Below, in pieces: positions 24,618 to 33,612 of a stretch of DNA of 64,000 nt; position 1 is the stretch's first letter, and each line of letters begins with the position of its first letter. The stretch is taken from assembly GCA_040755535.1 (NCBI GenBank), contig JBFMAV010000012.1:1-64000 (forward strand), read 5' to 3'. The position numbers were made by a program, and so were the translations under genes. Origin of the DNA: Aquabacter sp040755535. GTDB taxonomy: Bacteria > Pseudomonadota > Alphaproteobacteria > Rhizobiales > Xanthobacteraceae. The notes beneath the pieces are model-generated. The model was not told the origin of the DNA. It worked only from the letters and a program-made list of their open reading frames with translations, and did not search any database.

Positions 24618-27600
24618 ATGTTCACAAAGGTTCTGATCGCCAATCGCGGCGAGATCGCGCGCCGTGTCGCGCGCACTCTTCGCCGGCTCAATATCGCATC
24701 CGTCGCGGTCTATTCCGATGCCGACCGGTTCACGCGCCCGGTTCTGGAGGCGGACGAGGCCGTGCGCCTCGGTCCCGCGCCGGCGGCCGAGAGCTATCTC
24801 GATATCGACGCCGTCATCGCCGCCTGCAAGGCGAGCGGCGCGCAGGCGGTGCATCCCGGCTATGGCTTCCTCTCGGAAAATGTGCGGTTCGCGCAGGCGC
24901 TGAAAGCGGCGGGGATCGTCTTCATCGGCCCGCGCCCGGAGCATCTGACCGCCTTCGGGCTCAAGCACACGGCGCGCGAGATCGCGGAAAAGAGCGGCGT
25001 GCCGCTGCTCCCAGGCACGGGTCTCCTGGACAGCGTCGAGGCGGCGCTGGAGGCGGCTCAGGCCATCACCTATCCCGTCATGCTGAAAAGCACGGCGGGG
25101 GGCGGCGGCATCGGCATGCAGCTCTGCCATTCCCCCGAGGCGCTGCGGGAAACCTTCGAGCGCGTCCAGCGCACCGCCCGCGCCTCGTTCGGGGATGCGC
25201 GGGTCTATCTGGAACGCTTCGTGGCGGATGCGCGCCATGTGGAGGTGCAGATCTTCGGCGACGGCAAGGGCCGCGTCGTGGCGCTCGGCGAGCGCGACTG
25301 TTCGCTCCAGCGGCGCAACCAGAAGGTCATCGAGGAAGCGCCCGCACCGCTTTTGGCGGACGACACGCGCGCGCGCCTTCATGCGGCGGCGGTCCGGCTC
25401 GGGGAGAGCGTGGCCTACGAATCCGCCGGCACGGTGGAATTCATCTATGACCCGGCGCGGCAGGATTTCTATTTCCTGGAGGTAAATACCCGCCTCCAGG
25501 TTGAGCATCCGGTCACCGAGGCGATCTTCGGCATCGACCTCGTGGAATGGATGATCCGCCAGGCGGCGGGGGAGGATGTGATCCCCTCCGCGCCCCTGAC
25601 GCCGAAGGGCGCCGCCATCGAGGCACGCATTTATGCCGAAATCCCCCATGCCAATTTCCAGCCGAGCGCGGGCCTGCTGACGCAGGTGACATTTCCCGAC
25701 AGCGCGCGGGTGGACGGCTGGGTGGAGACGGGCACCGAAGTCACCGCCTTCTACGATCCCATGCTCGCCAAGGTGATCGTCTCGGCGCCCGACCGGCCCG
25801 CCGCCATAGCCGCGCTGAAAGCCGCGCTGGACCAGTCGGCGCTGAGCGGCATCGAGACCAATCTTGCTTATCTGCGGGCCATCGCGGGCTCGCAGCTGTT
25901 CGCCTCCGGCAAGGTGGCGACGACGGCGCTCAAGGATTTCGCCTTCCAGCCCCAAAGCGTCGAGGTGCTGAGCCCCGGCGCTCAGACCAGCCTCCAGGAT
26001 CTGCCCGGGCGTTTGCATCTGTGGCATGTGGGCGTGCCGCCGTCAGGCCCCATGGACGCACGCTCCTTCGCCCGCGCCAATGCGCTGGTGGGCAATGCAG
26101 AGACCGCCCCGGCCCTCGAACTCACGGTCAATGGCCCGACCTTGCGTTTCCATGCGGATGCGACCGTCGCGCTCGCGGGGGCGCATATGCCCGCGACGCT
26201 GGACGGAGCGGAAGTGCCCCATGATGCGGGCTTCCCGGTCAAGGCGGGGCAGGTGCTGGCGATCGGCACCATTTCCGGCCCCGGCCAGCGCACCTATCTC
26301 GCGGTGGGTGGCGGGTTCGATGCGCCCGTCGTGCTGGGATCGCGCGCCACCTTCGCCCTCGGCCTGTTCGGCGGCCACGCCACCGGCACGCTGAAGGCCG
26401 GCGACACGCTGCATCTCGCGCCGATTGATGCGCGTCCGCCTTTGCCCGGCATTCTTGCGGCGGCGCCCGCGCCCCTCACCCATGACTGGGAGATCGGCGT
26501 CCTCTATGGGCCGCACGGCGCGCCGGACTTCTTCCAAGACGAAGACATTTCCGACCTCTTCACCGCCACCTACGAAGTCCATTTCAACAGCGCCCGGACC
26601 GGCGTGCGCCTCATCGGCCCCACGCCGCGCTGGGCGCGCAGTGATGGCGGGGAGGCGGGGCTCCACCCGTCCAACCTCCACGACAATCCCTATGCGGTGG
26701 GCGCCATCGATTTCACCGGCGACATGCCCATCATCCTCGGCCCGGACGGGCCTTCTCTGGGCGGCTTCGTCTGCCCGGCGGTGATCGCCCGCGACGAACA
26801 ATGGAAGATGGGCCAGTTGAAGCCCGGCGACAAAGTGCGCTTCCGCCCGCAAGTGCGGCCCGCCGATCCGGTGGCCGGGCCGGCGGTGAGGTCCGTGCCG
26901 GACGCCGCCTCCCCCATCCTGGCACAGCGCGATGATGGGCCGGTGCCCGTGGTCTATCGCCGGCAGGGGGACGACAATCTCCTGGTTGAGTTCGGCGACA
27001 TGCGGCTCGACATCGCGCTCCGCCTGCGCGCCCATCTGCTGGCGGAGGCGGTGGGCCAGGCCAAGCTTCCGGGCCTCATCGATGTGACGCCGGGCATCCG
27101 CTCGCTCCAGCTTCATTATGACGGCACGGCGCTCGCGCGCACGCGTCTGCTGGGGCTGCTGGACGAGATCGAGCGCGCGCTCCCGGCCGCCGAGGATGTG
27201 GTGGTGCCGAGCCGCATCGTCCATCTGCCGCTCTCGTGGAACGACGAGGACGCGCAGCTGGCGATGCGCAAATATCAGGAACTGGTGCGCCCCGATGCTC
27301 CCTGGTGTCCGTCCAACATCGAGTTCATCCGTCGCATTAACGGCCTGCCGGACGACCAGGCGGTGAAGGACGTGGTGTTCGACGCCGCCTATCTGGTGCT
27401 GGGCCTGGGCGACGTCTATCTCGGCGCCCCCGTCGCGACCCCGGTGGACCCGCGCCACCGGCTCGTCACCACCAAATACAATCCCGCCCGCACCTGGACG
27501 CCCGAAAACGCGGTGGGCATCGGCGGCGCCTATATGTGCATCTATGGCATGGAGGGGCCGGGCGGCTATCAATTGTTCGGCCGCACCATCCAGGTCTGGA

Positions 27601-28157
27601 ACACCTGGCGCACCACCCGGGAATTCCGCCCCGGTACGCCCTGGCTGCTGCGCTTCTTCGATCAGGTGCGCTTCTTCCCGGTCTCGCATAGCGAATTGGC
27701 GGAGGCGCGGGCGGCCTTTCCCCATGGGGCCTATCCGGTGAAGATCGAGGAGACGCGCTTTTCCTATGCGGACTATGCGGCCGACCTCGCGCGCAGCGCG
27801 GCCGACATCTCCGCCTTCAAGACCCGCCAGCAGGCGGCCTTCGAGGCCGAACGCGCCCGCTGGAAGGCGGAGGGTCTGGACAGCTTCACCGTGGATGAGG
27901 GGGTCTTCTCCGCCGATGCGGGCGAGGTGCCGGACGGCTGCATCGCCGTCTGCGCCACCGTGCCCGGAAATGTCTGGAAGGTGGTTGCGGCGGAAGGCGC
28001 GCGGGTGGAGGCGGGGGACACGCTCGCCATCATCGAATCCATGAAGATGGAAGTACCCATCACCGCCCATGCCGCCGGCCGGGTGCGCGAACTGCGCCTC
28101 CAGCCGGGCCGCACGGTGCGCTCGGGCGATGTGGTGGCGGTGCTGGACTCCGCCTGA
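24618..28157 (+). CDS. biotin-dependent guanidine/urea carboxylase
   Basis: Multidomain enzyme of 1179 residues. Biotin carboxylase domain (1-450) starts MFTKVLIANRGEIARRVART and has the ATP-grasp glycine loop KSTAGGGGIGMQ and EVNTRLQVEHPVTE. The carboxyltransferase region (about 460-1060) is of the KipI/KipA type (GPMDARSFARANALVGN; QRTYLAVGGGFDAPVVLGSR). A biotin carrier domain closes the protein with ESMKME, biotin Lys about 1143. This is the urea amidolyase carboxylase architecture without the allophanate hydrolase half. The riboswitch and DUF1989 neighbours favour guanidine over urea as substrate. The annotation urea carboxylase would be the database default. Confidence 0.9.
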   Translation: MFTKVLIANRGEIARRVARTLRRLNIASVAVYSDADRFTRPVLEADEAVRLGPAPAAESYLDIDAVIAACKASGAQAVHPGYGFLSENVRFAQALKAAGIVFIGPRPEHLTAFGLKHTAREIAEKSGVPLLPGTGLLDSVEAALEAAQAITYPVMLKSTAGGGGIGMQLCHSPEALRETFERVQRTARASFGDARVYLERFVADARHVEVQIFGDGKGRVVALGERDCSLQRRNQKVIEEAPAPLLADDTRARLHAAAVRLGESVAYESAGTVEFIYDPARQDFYFLEVNTRLQVEHPVTEAIFGIDLVEWMIRQAAGEDVIPSAPLTPKGAAIEARIYAEIPHANFQPSAGLLTQVTFPDSARVDGWVETGTEVTAFYDPMLAKVIVSAPDRPAAIAALKAALDQSALSGIETNLAYLRAIAGSQLFASGKVATTALKDFAFQPQSVEVLSPGAQTSLQDLPGRLHLWHVGVPPSGPMDARSFARANALVGNAETAPALELTVNGPTLRFHADATVALAGAHMPATLDGAEVPHDAGFPVKAGQVLAIGTISGPGQRTYLAVGGGFDAPVVLGSRATFALGLFGGHATGTLKAGDTLHLAPIDARPPLPGILAAAPAPLTHDWEIGVLYGPHGAPDFFQDEDISDLFTATYEVHFNSARTGVRLIGPTPRWARSDGGEAGLHPSNLHDNPYAVGAIDFTGDMPIILGPDGPSLGGFVCPAVIARDEQWKMGQLKPGDKVRFRPQVRPADPVAGPAVRSVPDAASPILAQRDDGPVPVVYRRQGDDNLLVEFGDMRLDIALRLRAHLLAEAVGQAKLPGLIDVTPGIRSLQLHYDGTALARTRLLGLLDEIERALPAAEDVVVPSRIVHLPLSWNDEDAQLAMRKYQELVRPDAPWCPSNIEFIRRINGLPDDQAVKDVVFDAAYLVLGLGDVYLGAPVATPVDPRHRLVTTKYNPARTWTPENAVGIGGAYMCIYGMEGPGGYQLFGRTIQVWNTWRTTREFRPGTPWLLRFFDQVRFFPVSHSELAEARAAFPHGAYPVKIEETRFSYADYAADLARSAADISAFKTRQQAAFEAERARWKAEGLDSFTVDEGVFSADAGEVPDGCIAVCATVPGNVWKVVAAEGARVEAGDTLAIIESMKMEVPITAHAAGRVRELRLQPGRTVRSGDVVAVLDSA

Positions 28158-28228
28158 CGCGACCCTTTCGCGCAGAAAACCCACCGCGCGCCTCGCGAGA
28201 GCGAGGCGTTCCGCCTTATGCTGGCGCC

Positions 28229-28915
28229 ATGTGCGGACGTTTCACCCAACATAGCGGCCCGGTCCGGTATCTGGAGCAGTTCGGGCGCGACTGGGCGGAT
28301 GCCAGCGTCGCCAACGCGCCGGCCCGCTACAATATCGCCCCCACGCAGGACGCTCTTGTCCTGCGGCGGCATCCCGAGACCGGCCTCGCCGCCCTCTCGC
28401 TGCTCCGCTGGGGCCTCGTGCCGCGCTGGGCCAAGGATCTGTCGTTCGGGTCCCGCGCCATCAATGCGCGCGCCGAGACGGTGGCCAGTTCACCGGCCTT
28501 TCGCGGCGCCTGGGCAGGCAAGCGGCGCTGCGTGGTGCCAGTGGATGCCTTTTATGAATGGCAGCCGGGCTCCAAGCCCAAGCAGCCCTATGCCATAGCG
28601 CAGGCCGATGGCGCGCTGCTGGCCTTGGCGGGTCTTTGGGATGGCTGGCAGGATCCGGCCACAGGCGCCTGGGTGCGCAGCTTCACCATCCTCACCTGCG
28701 CCGCCAATCCCTTCATGGCGCGACTGCATGACCGCATGCCCATCATCCTTGGCGAGGCGGACGTGCGTCCCTGGCTGGAAGGGGCCGGCGGTACCGAGCG
28801 TCTGGTGCCCTATGGCGCGGACGATCTCACCGCCTGGCCGGTCTCGACCCGCCTCAACAGTCCACGCAACGAGGGCGAGGATTTGATCGCCCAAGCCTCG
28901 ATTCCGGCGATTTGA
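28229..28915 (+). CDS. SRAP domain abasic-site shielding protein (YedK/HMCES)
   Basis: Forms a thiazolidine crosslink with abasic sites in single-stranded DNA to protect forks. The 228-residue protein begins MCGRFTQH with the obligatory Cys2 nucleophile, followed by ARYNIAPTQDALVLR, the Asn/Arg/Glu segment SRAINARAETVASSPAFRGAW, CVVPVDAFYEWQ and HDRMPIIL with the catalytic His. The N-terminal Met must be removed for activity, so this start is firm. It is 71 bases after the guanidine carboxylase but has no metabolic link to it. It converges on hemY. Confidence 0.95.
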   Translation: MCGRFTQHSGPVRYLEQFGRDWADASVANAPARYNIAPTQDALVLRRHPETGLAALSLLRWGLVPRWAKDLSFGSRAINARAETVASSPAFRGAWAGKRRCVVPVDAFYEWQPGSKPKQPYAIAQADGALLALAGLWDGWQDPATGAWVRSFTILTCAANPFMARLHDRMPIILGEADVRPWLEGAGGTERLVPYGADDLTAWPVSTRLNSPRNEGEDLIAQASIPAI

Positions 28916-28930
28916 GGCGCCGGATGGAGA

Positions 28931-30520
28931 TCACGCCTTGCGCGGGGCGCTGAGATCGTCGTCTTCGGTCAGCGGGCCGGGATCGTCCGGCAGCGGCGGC
29001 TGAGCGACGATGGGCGCGGGCGGATGGGCGCCATTGGTGCCGGCAACGGGTTTCGCGGGCGCTGCGGCGGGCGGCTGCGGCGCGGCCACGGGCTCGGCGG
29101 GGGAGGACGTGTCCGCCGCGACCGCTTCGGGGAGCGCCGCCGGCTCGGGCGGCGATTCGCTCAGCGGAGGCTGCGGCGCGGGGATCGCCGCGATGGCGTT
29201 GCGCACGCGTTCGGCCTCGTGCTCCAGAAGCGGCGTCGCTGTGACGCCGGGCGGCACCGCCCACACATAGGCATCGAGGCGACCCGAGACGGGAGACACC
29301 GGACCCCATTGCTCGGAAACGACACCGTCCGCGATCCAGGCCGGATCGCGCGGCGCGCGCACGGCGCGGGCAGCCCATTCGCGGGCCTTGCCCACGTCCG
29401 CATGCTCACGCGCCTCAAGTTCGGCCATGAGCAGGCAGATGCGCTGAGTGGGCTCGTCCACCAGCGGGGAGAGAATGGCCCGCGCCTCGGCGAATTGCTC
29501 CGCGTCGATGGCGCCGTGGGCCAGCGCGATCAGGCTTTCGGGATGGCTCGGCGCCCGCGCGGCCAGCACCCGCACGCGCTTCAGCCGATCGCGCGCCGCA
29601 TCGCCGGGGCGCAGGTGCGCATAAGCTTCGGCCAGTTCGGGATGGGGCGAGGCCTCATAGGCGGTGCCGATGATCTTCGCCGCCTTCTTCAACTCGCCAC
29701 CGGCACCGAGCAGGCGCCCGGCCACCGCTGCGGCGGGAACAAGCGTCGGGGCGAGCCGGATCGCTTCCAGGGCGCGCTCCTTGGCGACCGGCGGATCGGC
29801 GGTTTCGAGCGCCATGGCCTCGGCCGCCAGCAGCACGGCGCGATGGCGGCGATGGGTGGCGCGATCCACCCCGCGCCCGGCCATGCGGCGCTCCAGGACT
29901 TCGCGCGCGCCGGCATAATCGCCGTCCGCGCAGCGCGCCTCAACGACCGCATCCACGGCCCAGTCGAGCGTCGGGGCTTCGCGCGCCGCTTCCTCGGCAT
30001 AGGCCCGCGCCGCCCCGGCCTCGCCGGCCCGGCGCGCTTCCATATGCAGGCCGCGCAAGGCGATCAGCCGGGTTTCCGGCGCCTCCAGCATGAGGCGGAA
30101 GGATTTCGCGGCGAGATTCCCGTCGCCGTCGAACTGTGCGGATTGCGCGGCAAGCAGATGGGTCAGGGGCTCGTGGGGCAGGAAGCGGGCTGCTTCGTCC
30201 CGCGCCGCGCGGGCGCGCGCGCCGTCGCCGGCCCCGATCGCGAGGAGGCCGCGCGAGAGCGCCTGCCAGCCCTTTTCCTGCTTGCGCCGGCGCGATAAGG
30301 CGGCGACCAGGCGCGGCGATTTCAGGATCAGCGACACCAGCTTGCCGACCACCAGCAGCACGAAGGAGAAGGCGGCAAGCGCCGCTAGCGCCACGGGAAC
30401 CGTGGTCTCCAGGCGCCAGCCTTGCCAGACCACCACCATCTCGCCGGGCCGGTCGGCAATCCAGGCCGCGCCGAACGCGATGGCGGCGAGCAGGACGAGG
30501 AGCAGGACGAGACGGATCAC
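28931..30520 (-). CDS. hemY: HemY-type TPR protein of haem operon
   Basis: Inner-membrane protein of 529 residues: two N-terminal membrane helices (MIRLVLLLVLLAAIAFGAAW and about 42-66), then tetratricopeptide repeats through residue 400 and a Pro/Ala-rich tail. This HemY_N plus TPR protein is the proteobacterial HemY of hemCDXY operons, not the protoporphyrinogen oxidase of Gram-positives; its exact role in late haem synthesis is unsettled. The ATG overlaps the stop of the mitofilin gene (ATGA). Protoporphyrinogen oxidation is probably done by HemJ, encoded at 56.4 kb. Confidence 0.88.
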   Translation of the reverse strand: MIRLVLLLVLLAAIAFGAAWIADRPGEMVVVWQGWRLETTVPVALAALAAFSFVLLVVGKLVSLILKSPRLVAALSRRRKQEKGWQALSRGLLAIGAGDGARARAARDEAARFLPHEPLTHLLAAQSAQFDGDGNLAAKSFRLMLEAPETRLIALRGLHMEARRAGEAGAARAYAEEAAREAPTLDWAVDAVVEARCADGDYAGAREVLERRMAGRGVDRATHRRHRAVLLAAEAMALETADPPVAKERALEAIRLAPTLVPAAAVAGRLLGAGGELKKAAKIIGTAYEASPHPELAEAYAHLRPGDAARDRLKRVRVLAARAPSHPESLIALAHGAIDAEQFAEARAILSPLVDEPTQRICLLMAELEAREHADVGKAREWAARAVRAPRDPAWIADGVVSEQWGPVSPVSGRLDAYVWAVPPGVTATPLLEHEAERVRNAIAAIPAPQPPLSESPPEPAALPEAVAADTSSPAEPVAAPQPPAAAPAKPVAGTNGAHPPAPIVAQPPLPDDPGPLTEDDDLSAPRKA

Positions 30521-31815
30521 GGCAGCTTCCCGGATATGGCGGCGAGCGCCTGCTGAAGAAGGGTGGCGGCGGCCTGAAGCGCATCGCGGCGGGCGGTGAT
30601 GTCGGCGATAAGAGGCGCCACCTTGGCCTTGGTCTCGGGCGAAAGCGTGTCCAGCGCCCCGAGCGCGCCGGCCGTGTCGCCGGCTTCAAGGGCCGTGGCG
30701 GCCGTGTCGAGGGCCTTCTGGTCGCTGGCGCGGGGCGCGCTGTCGGCAGGCTGCACCTTCACGAGGCTTTCGGCGCTCGCCAGAATCTTGGTCATGAGGG
30801 AACCGCCTTCGCCTGTTGGCGACGCGGTGGCCTGGCCCTCGGCCGGAGCGCGCGCTGCGGCGCGCAGGCGGGCGGCCGCCTGGACGGCGGTGGGATAGCC
30901 CTTGGCCGCAGCTGCGCCATAAGGCTCAAGGGAGGCCGCCTGCGGCCCGAGGAGGCCGCGCGCGGCGGCAAGTTCAGCAGCAAAGGGCCGGCCAACGGCC
31001 AGCGCCTCGCGAAGGGCGCCGACCGTGACCACCGCGCCGAGCGCGCGGTCGAAGGCGTCCGTTGCGGTGGCGCGGTCCTGAACGGTCTTGGCAAGGGTGC
31101 CGACCTGCGCCGCAAGTCCGCTCGCCTGCTGGGCGAGGGTCGCGGATTGAGAGGCGGAGGCGGTCAAGGCGGCAAGATTCTGCTTCACCGCCGCAATCTC
31201 GGCCTGCGCCGCCGCCAGAGCGCCGTTGATCTCGCCGACCCTCTGGGCCACCGCTTCCATGTGCGCCATCTGGCTTTCAAGCTGCGCGATGGCGGGGGAG
31301 GCATCGGTGCGGGGGCGCTGTTCCAGCGCGGTGAGGCGCGCGAGCAAAGGCTGCATGTCGCCACGCGATCCGGGCTTCAGCACGCCGGTTTCCACCAGAG
31401 CATAGGCCACGGCGCCCGCTGCCAGCGCGCCGGCAAGGGCGCCGATGGGCAGAGCGAGCCAGGGAGAGGGGCCCTCACGACGGGGACGGATCGGCGGGGG
31501 TGGCGGAGGCAGAGGCTCGGGGTCCGCCTCCCTGTCCGTCTCGACATGTGGATGCGCGTGCGCCGCATCCTTCTCGAAATGATCGTGCGGGCGACCCTCG
31601 TCGGAGGTGAGGCGCGCGACTGCGGCCTCGATCGCCGCAGGCGAGGACGCCGCGGATGTTTCCTCGGCGGCCGAGTCCAGTTCGGCGGGTTCCGCGACAG
31701 CCGGGCGGGACACGGGCGCGCCGGATTCGGTCTTGCCGCCTTTGGTCTCGGAGAGGCCGGCCTCCGGTGCGGCGGCGGGCGGGTTCTCCTGCCGGTTGGG
31801 ATCCTCGCTCGCCAT
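30517..31815 (-). CDS. mitofilin/Mic60 family inner-membrane protein
   Basis: Protein of 432 residues with an acidic Pro-rich cytoplasmic region (1-115), one membrane helix (about 119-143, LALPIGALAGALAAGAVAYA), a coiled-coil region with many Ala/Gln heptads (about 165-260) and a C-terminal helical mitofilin-like domain (about 320-425, LVKVQPADSAPRASDQKALD). Alphaproteobacterial Mic60 shapes intracytoplasmic membranes and is the ancestor of mitochondrial cristae-junction Mic60; it sits between hemD and hemY in many members of the class, as here. The internal ATG was chosen for its GAGGGAGG site. It is 68 bases after hemD. Confidence 0.82.
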   Translation of the reverse strand: MASEDPNRQENPPAAAPEAGLSETKGGKTESGAPVSRPAVAEPAELDSAAEETSAASSPAAIEAAVARLTSDEGRPHDHFEKDAAHAHPHVETDREADPEPLPPPPPPIRPRREGPSPWLALPIGALAGALAAGAVAYALVETGVLKPGSRGDMQPLLARLTALEQRPRTDASPAIAQLESQMAHMEAVAQRVGEINGALAAAQAEIAAVKQNLAALTASASQSATLAQQASGLAAQVGTLAKTVQDRATATDAFDRALGAVVTVGALREALAVGRPFAAELAAARGLLGPQAASLEPYGAAAAKGYPTAVQAAARLRAAARAPAEGQATASPTGEGGSLMTKILASAESLVKVQPADSAPRASDQKALDTAATALEAGDTAGALGALDTLSPETKAKVAPLIADITARRDALQAAATLLQQALAAISGKLP

Positions 31816-31883
31816 GGCCTCCCTCGTGCTCCGCTTACCGTCCCTTCGGCTTAAACCGGCTGCCCCTTCGGAGCAACCTTCGG

Positions 31884-32582
31884 TCAAAACCTGCGCTCCT
31901 CAATCAGCGCCAGAAGCGCCTCCTCCTCGGGGATCGGCGCGACGCGCGAGGCCACGTCCGCCCGCGCCAGCACCGCCGCAACCGCCGGTGACAGGCAGAA
32001 GTGTCGCAGCCGGCCGAACGGTTCCATGAGCCCGGCCTTGGCGACGCAAGCGAGCAGCGCGCCGACCGTGCGCGGCGAGAGGTGCAGCGCACCGTCCAGC
32101 CCGCCCTGGACAAGCGCGCTCCGCGTCTGGTCGGACAGCGCCTCGGCGGGACGGGCGCGATAGACCTCCCAGGTCACGATTTCGAGACCGGCCGGCGCAA
32201 CCATCGCTGCAAGGTCGGCGGCACGCTCCTCGCCCGCCGGGTGGAGAATGCGGGCGGAGCGGGGAAGATCGGCGGACAGCCGCGCCGCGAGCGCCGCGGC
32301 ATCCCCATCACAGGCCGTGACGCCGGTGAATCCGGCCGCACGCGCCGCCTGCGCCGTGCGTGCGCCCACCGCGAAGACAGGGACGTTGAGGATTTCCCCC
32401 CTGAAACAGGCCACCCCATTGGCACTGGTGAAGGCGATGGCGTCGAACGGTCCTGACGGGCGCGGCTCCTCTTTCGGCTGGATGCGCAGCATGGGATCGC
32501 AGATCACGCTGTGACCCGCGTCGCGCAACCGCCGGGCCGTCCGGGCGGCGCCGGGCTCGGGCCGGGTGAGGAGCAGGCGCAC
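31884..32582 (-). CDS. hemD: uroporphyrinogen-III synthase
   Basis: Cyclises hydroxymethylbilane with inversion of ring D. The 232-residue protein starts at a GTG (RLLLTRPEPGAARTARRL, the usual HemD opening LLLTRPEPGA) four bases after the hemC stop. Further family features are FDAIAFTSANGV, VFAVGARTAQAARAAGF and ALHLSPRTVGALL. HemD is poorly conserved, so position after hemC supports it strongly. Longer open frames extend upstream through hemC but are not protein-like. No strong ribosome-binding site is seen, consistent with coupling to hemC. Confidence 0.92.
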   Translation of the reverse strand: MRLLLTRPEPGAARTARRLRDAGHSVICDPMLRIQPKEEPRPSGPFDAIAFTSANGVACFRGEILNVPVFAVGARTAQAARAAGFTGVTACDGDAAALAARLSADLPRSARILHPAGEERAADLAAMVAPAGLEIVTWEVYRARPAEALSDQTRSALVQGGLDGALHLSPRTVGALLACVAKAGLMEPFGRLRHFCLSPAVAAVLARADVASRVAPIPEEEALLALIEERRF

Positions 32583-32586
32583 CGCG

Positions 32587-33531
32587 CTAGAGGCCGAGCG
32601 CGCGCGCCGGCGCCGAGCCGCGCAGCCGCGCCCCGCAATGGACGCCCAGAACCGCCGCATCGGCGATGCCGGCCGTCTCGTCGATCTCCGCCGCGTCGCG
32701 TCCGTCCGGAGAGAGAAGCTGGCCGCGCAGCCGCACGCGCTCGCCCTCGACGCTTGCAAGGCCCGCGATGGGCGTGCGGCAGGAGCCGTCCAGCGCCGCC
32801 AGGAACGCCCGCTCGGCGGCGAGCGCGATGCCCGTCGCCCGGCAGGCGATGCGCGCGATCGCCTCATTGGTCGCGGGATCGGCAATGCGGCACTCGATGG
32901 CGACCGCCCCCTGCCCCACCGCCGGCAGAAAGTCGTCCACGGGGAGGATGGCGCTTGCTTCCTTCGCGAGGCCGAGCCGGGTCAGGCCGGCCAGCGCCAG
33001 CAGCGTTCCGTGAAACTCGCCGCCGCGCACCTTGGACAGGCGGGTGTGGACATTGCCGCGCAGCAGCGCCACGTCCAAGTCCGGGCGAAGCCGGCGCAGT
33101 TGCGCCTCGCGCCGCAGCGAGGCGGTGCCGACCCGCGCACCGGCGGGCAGGTCGTCAAGGCTCGCGCCCGCGCCGAGGATCAACGCGTCGCGCACATCCG
33201 CGCGCGGCAGGAAGCCGGCAAGATGCAGCCCCTCCGGCAAAGCGGTGGCCACGTCCTTCGCGGAATGCACGGCGAGGTCGATGCGCCCCTCCAGCAGGGC
33301 CTCCTCGATCTCCTTGGTGAACAGGCCCTTGCCGCCCGCTTCGGACAGCGGGCGGTCCTGGATGCGGTCGCCGGAGGTGCGAATCACCTCCACGGCGATG
33401 CTCTCCGCCGGGCGGCCGAAGGCGGCGGCCAGCGCGTCGCGCACCGCGTGGGCCTGCCACAGGGCGAGGGGGGAACCGCGCGTGCCGATGGCGAGGCGCG
33501 GAGCGAGGGAATCAGGGATGGCTTGTGTCAT
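32587..33531 (-). CDS. hemC: hydroxymethylbilane synthase
   Basis: Polymerises four porphobilinogens on a dipyrromethane cofactor. It has 314 residues. The start region LAIGTRGSPLALWQA, the substrate-binding VHSAKDVATALPEGL and RVGTASLRREAQL, and the cofactor-attachment cysteine in ALDGSCRTPIAG are all present. It is the first gene of hemC-hemD-Mic60-hemY. It diverges from tsaD with 81 bases between the start codons, the usual hemC/tsaD arrangement of alphaproteobacteria. Confidence 0.97.
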   Translation of the reverse strand: MTQAIPDSLAPRLAIGTRGSPLALWQAHAVRDALAAAFGRPAESIAVEVIRTSGDRIQDRPLSEAGGKGLFTKEIEEALLEGRIDLAVHSAKDVATALPEGLHLAGFLPRADVRDALILGAGASLDDLPAGARVGTASLRREAQLRRLRPDLDVALLRGNVHTRLSKVRGGEFHGTLLALAGLTRLGLAKEASAILPVDDFLPAVGQGAVAIECRIADPATNEAIARIACRATGIALAAERAFLAALDGSCRTPIAGLASVEGERVRLRGQLLSPDGRDAAEIDETAGIADAAVLGVHCGARLRGSAPARALGL

Positions 33532-33612
33532 GGCTGCCTTGAATGATAGCCGGGAATTGCGACGCGATGGAGCGGCGTTCGGGCGCGGGGAGCCGCGCGG
33601 GGAGATGGGGCC

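Noticed and set aside
26043..28184. 713-codon open frame antisense to the carboxylase
   Set aside because: Same composition artefact; the sense strand encodes a complete biotin enzyme.
28931..30520. Reading hemY as protoporphyrinogen oxidase
   Set aside because: The protein has two N-terminal helices and TPRs, with no FAD-binding motif; the oxidase role fits HemJ instead.
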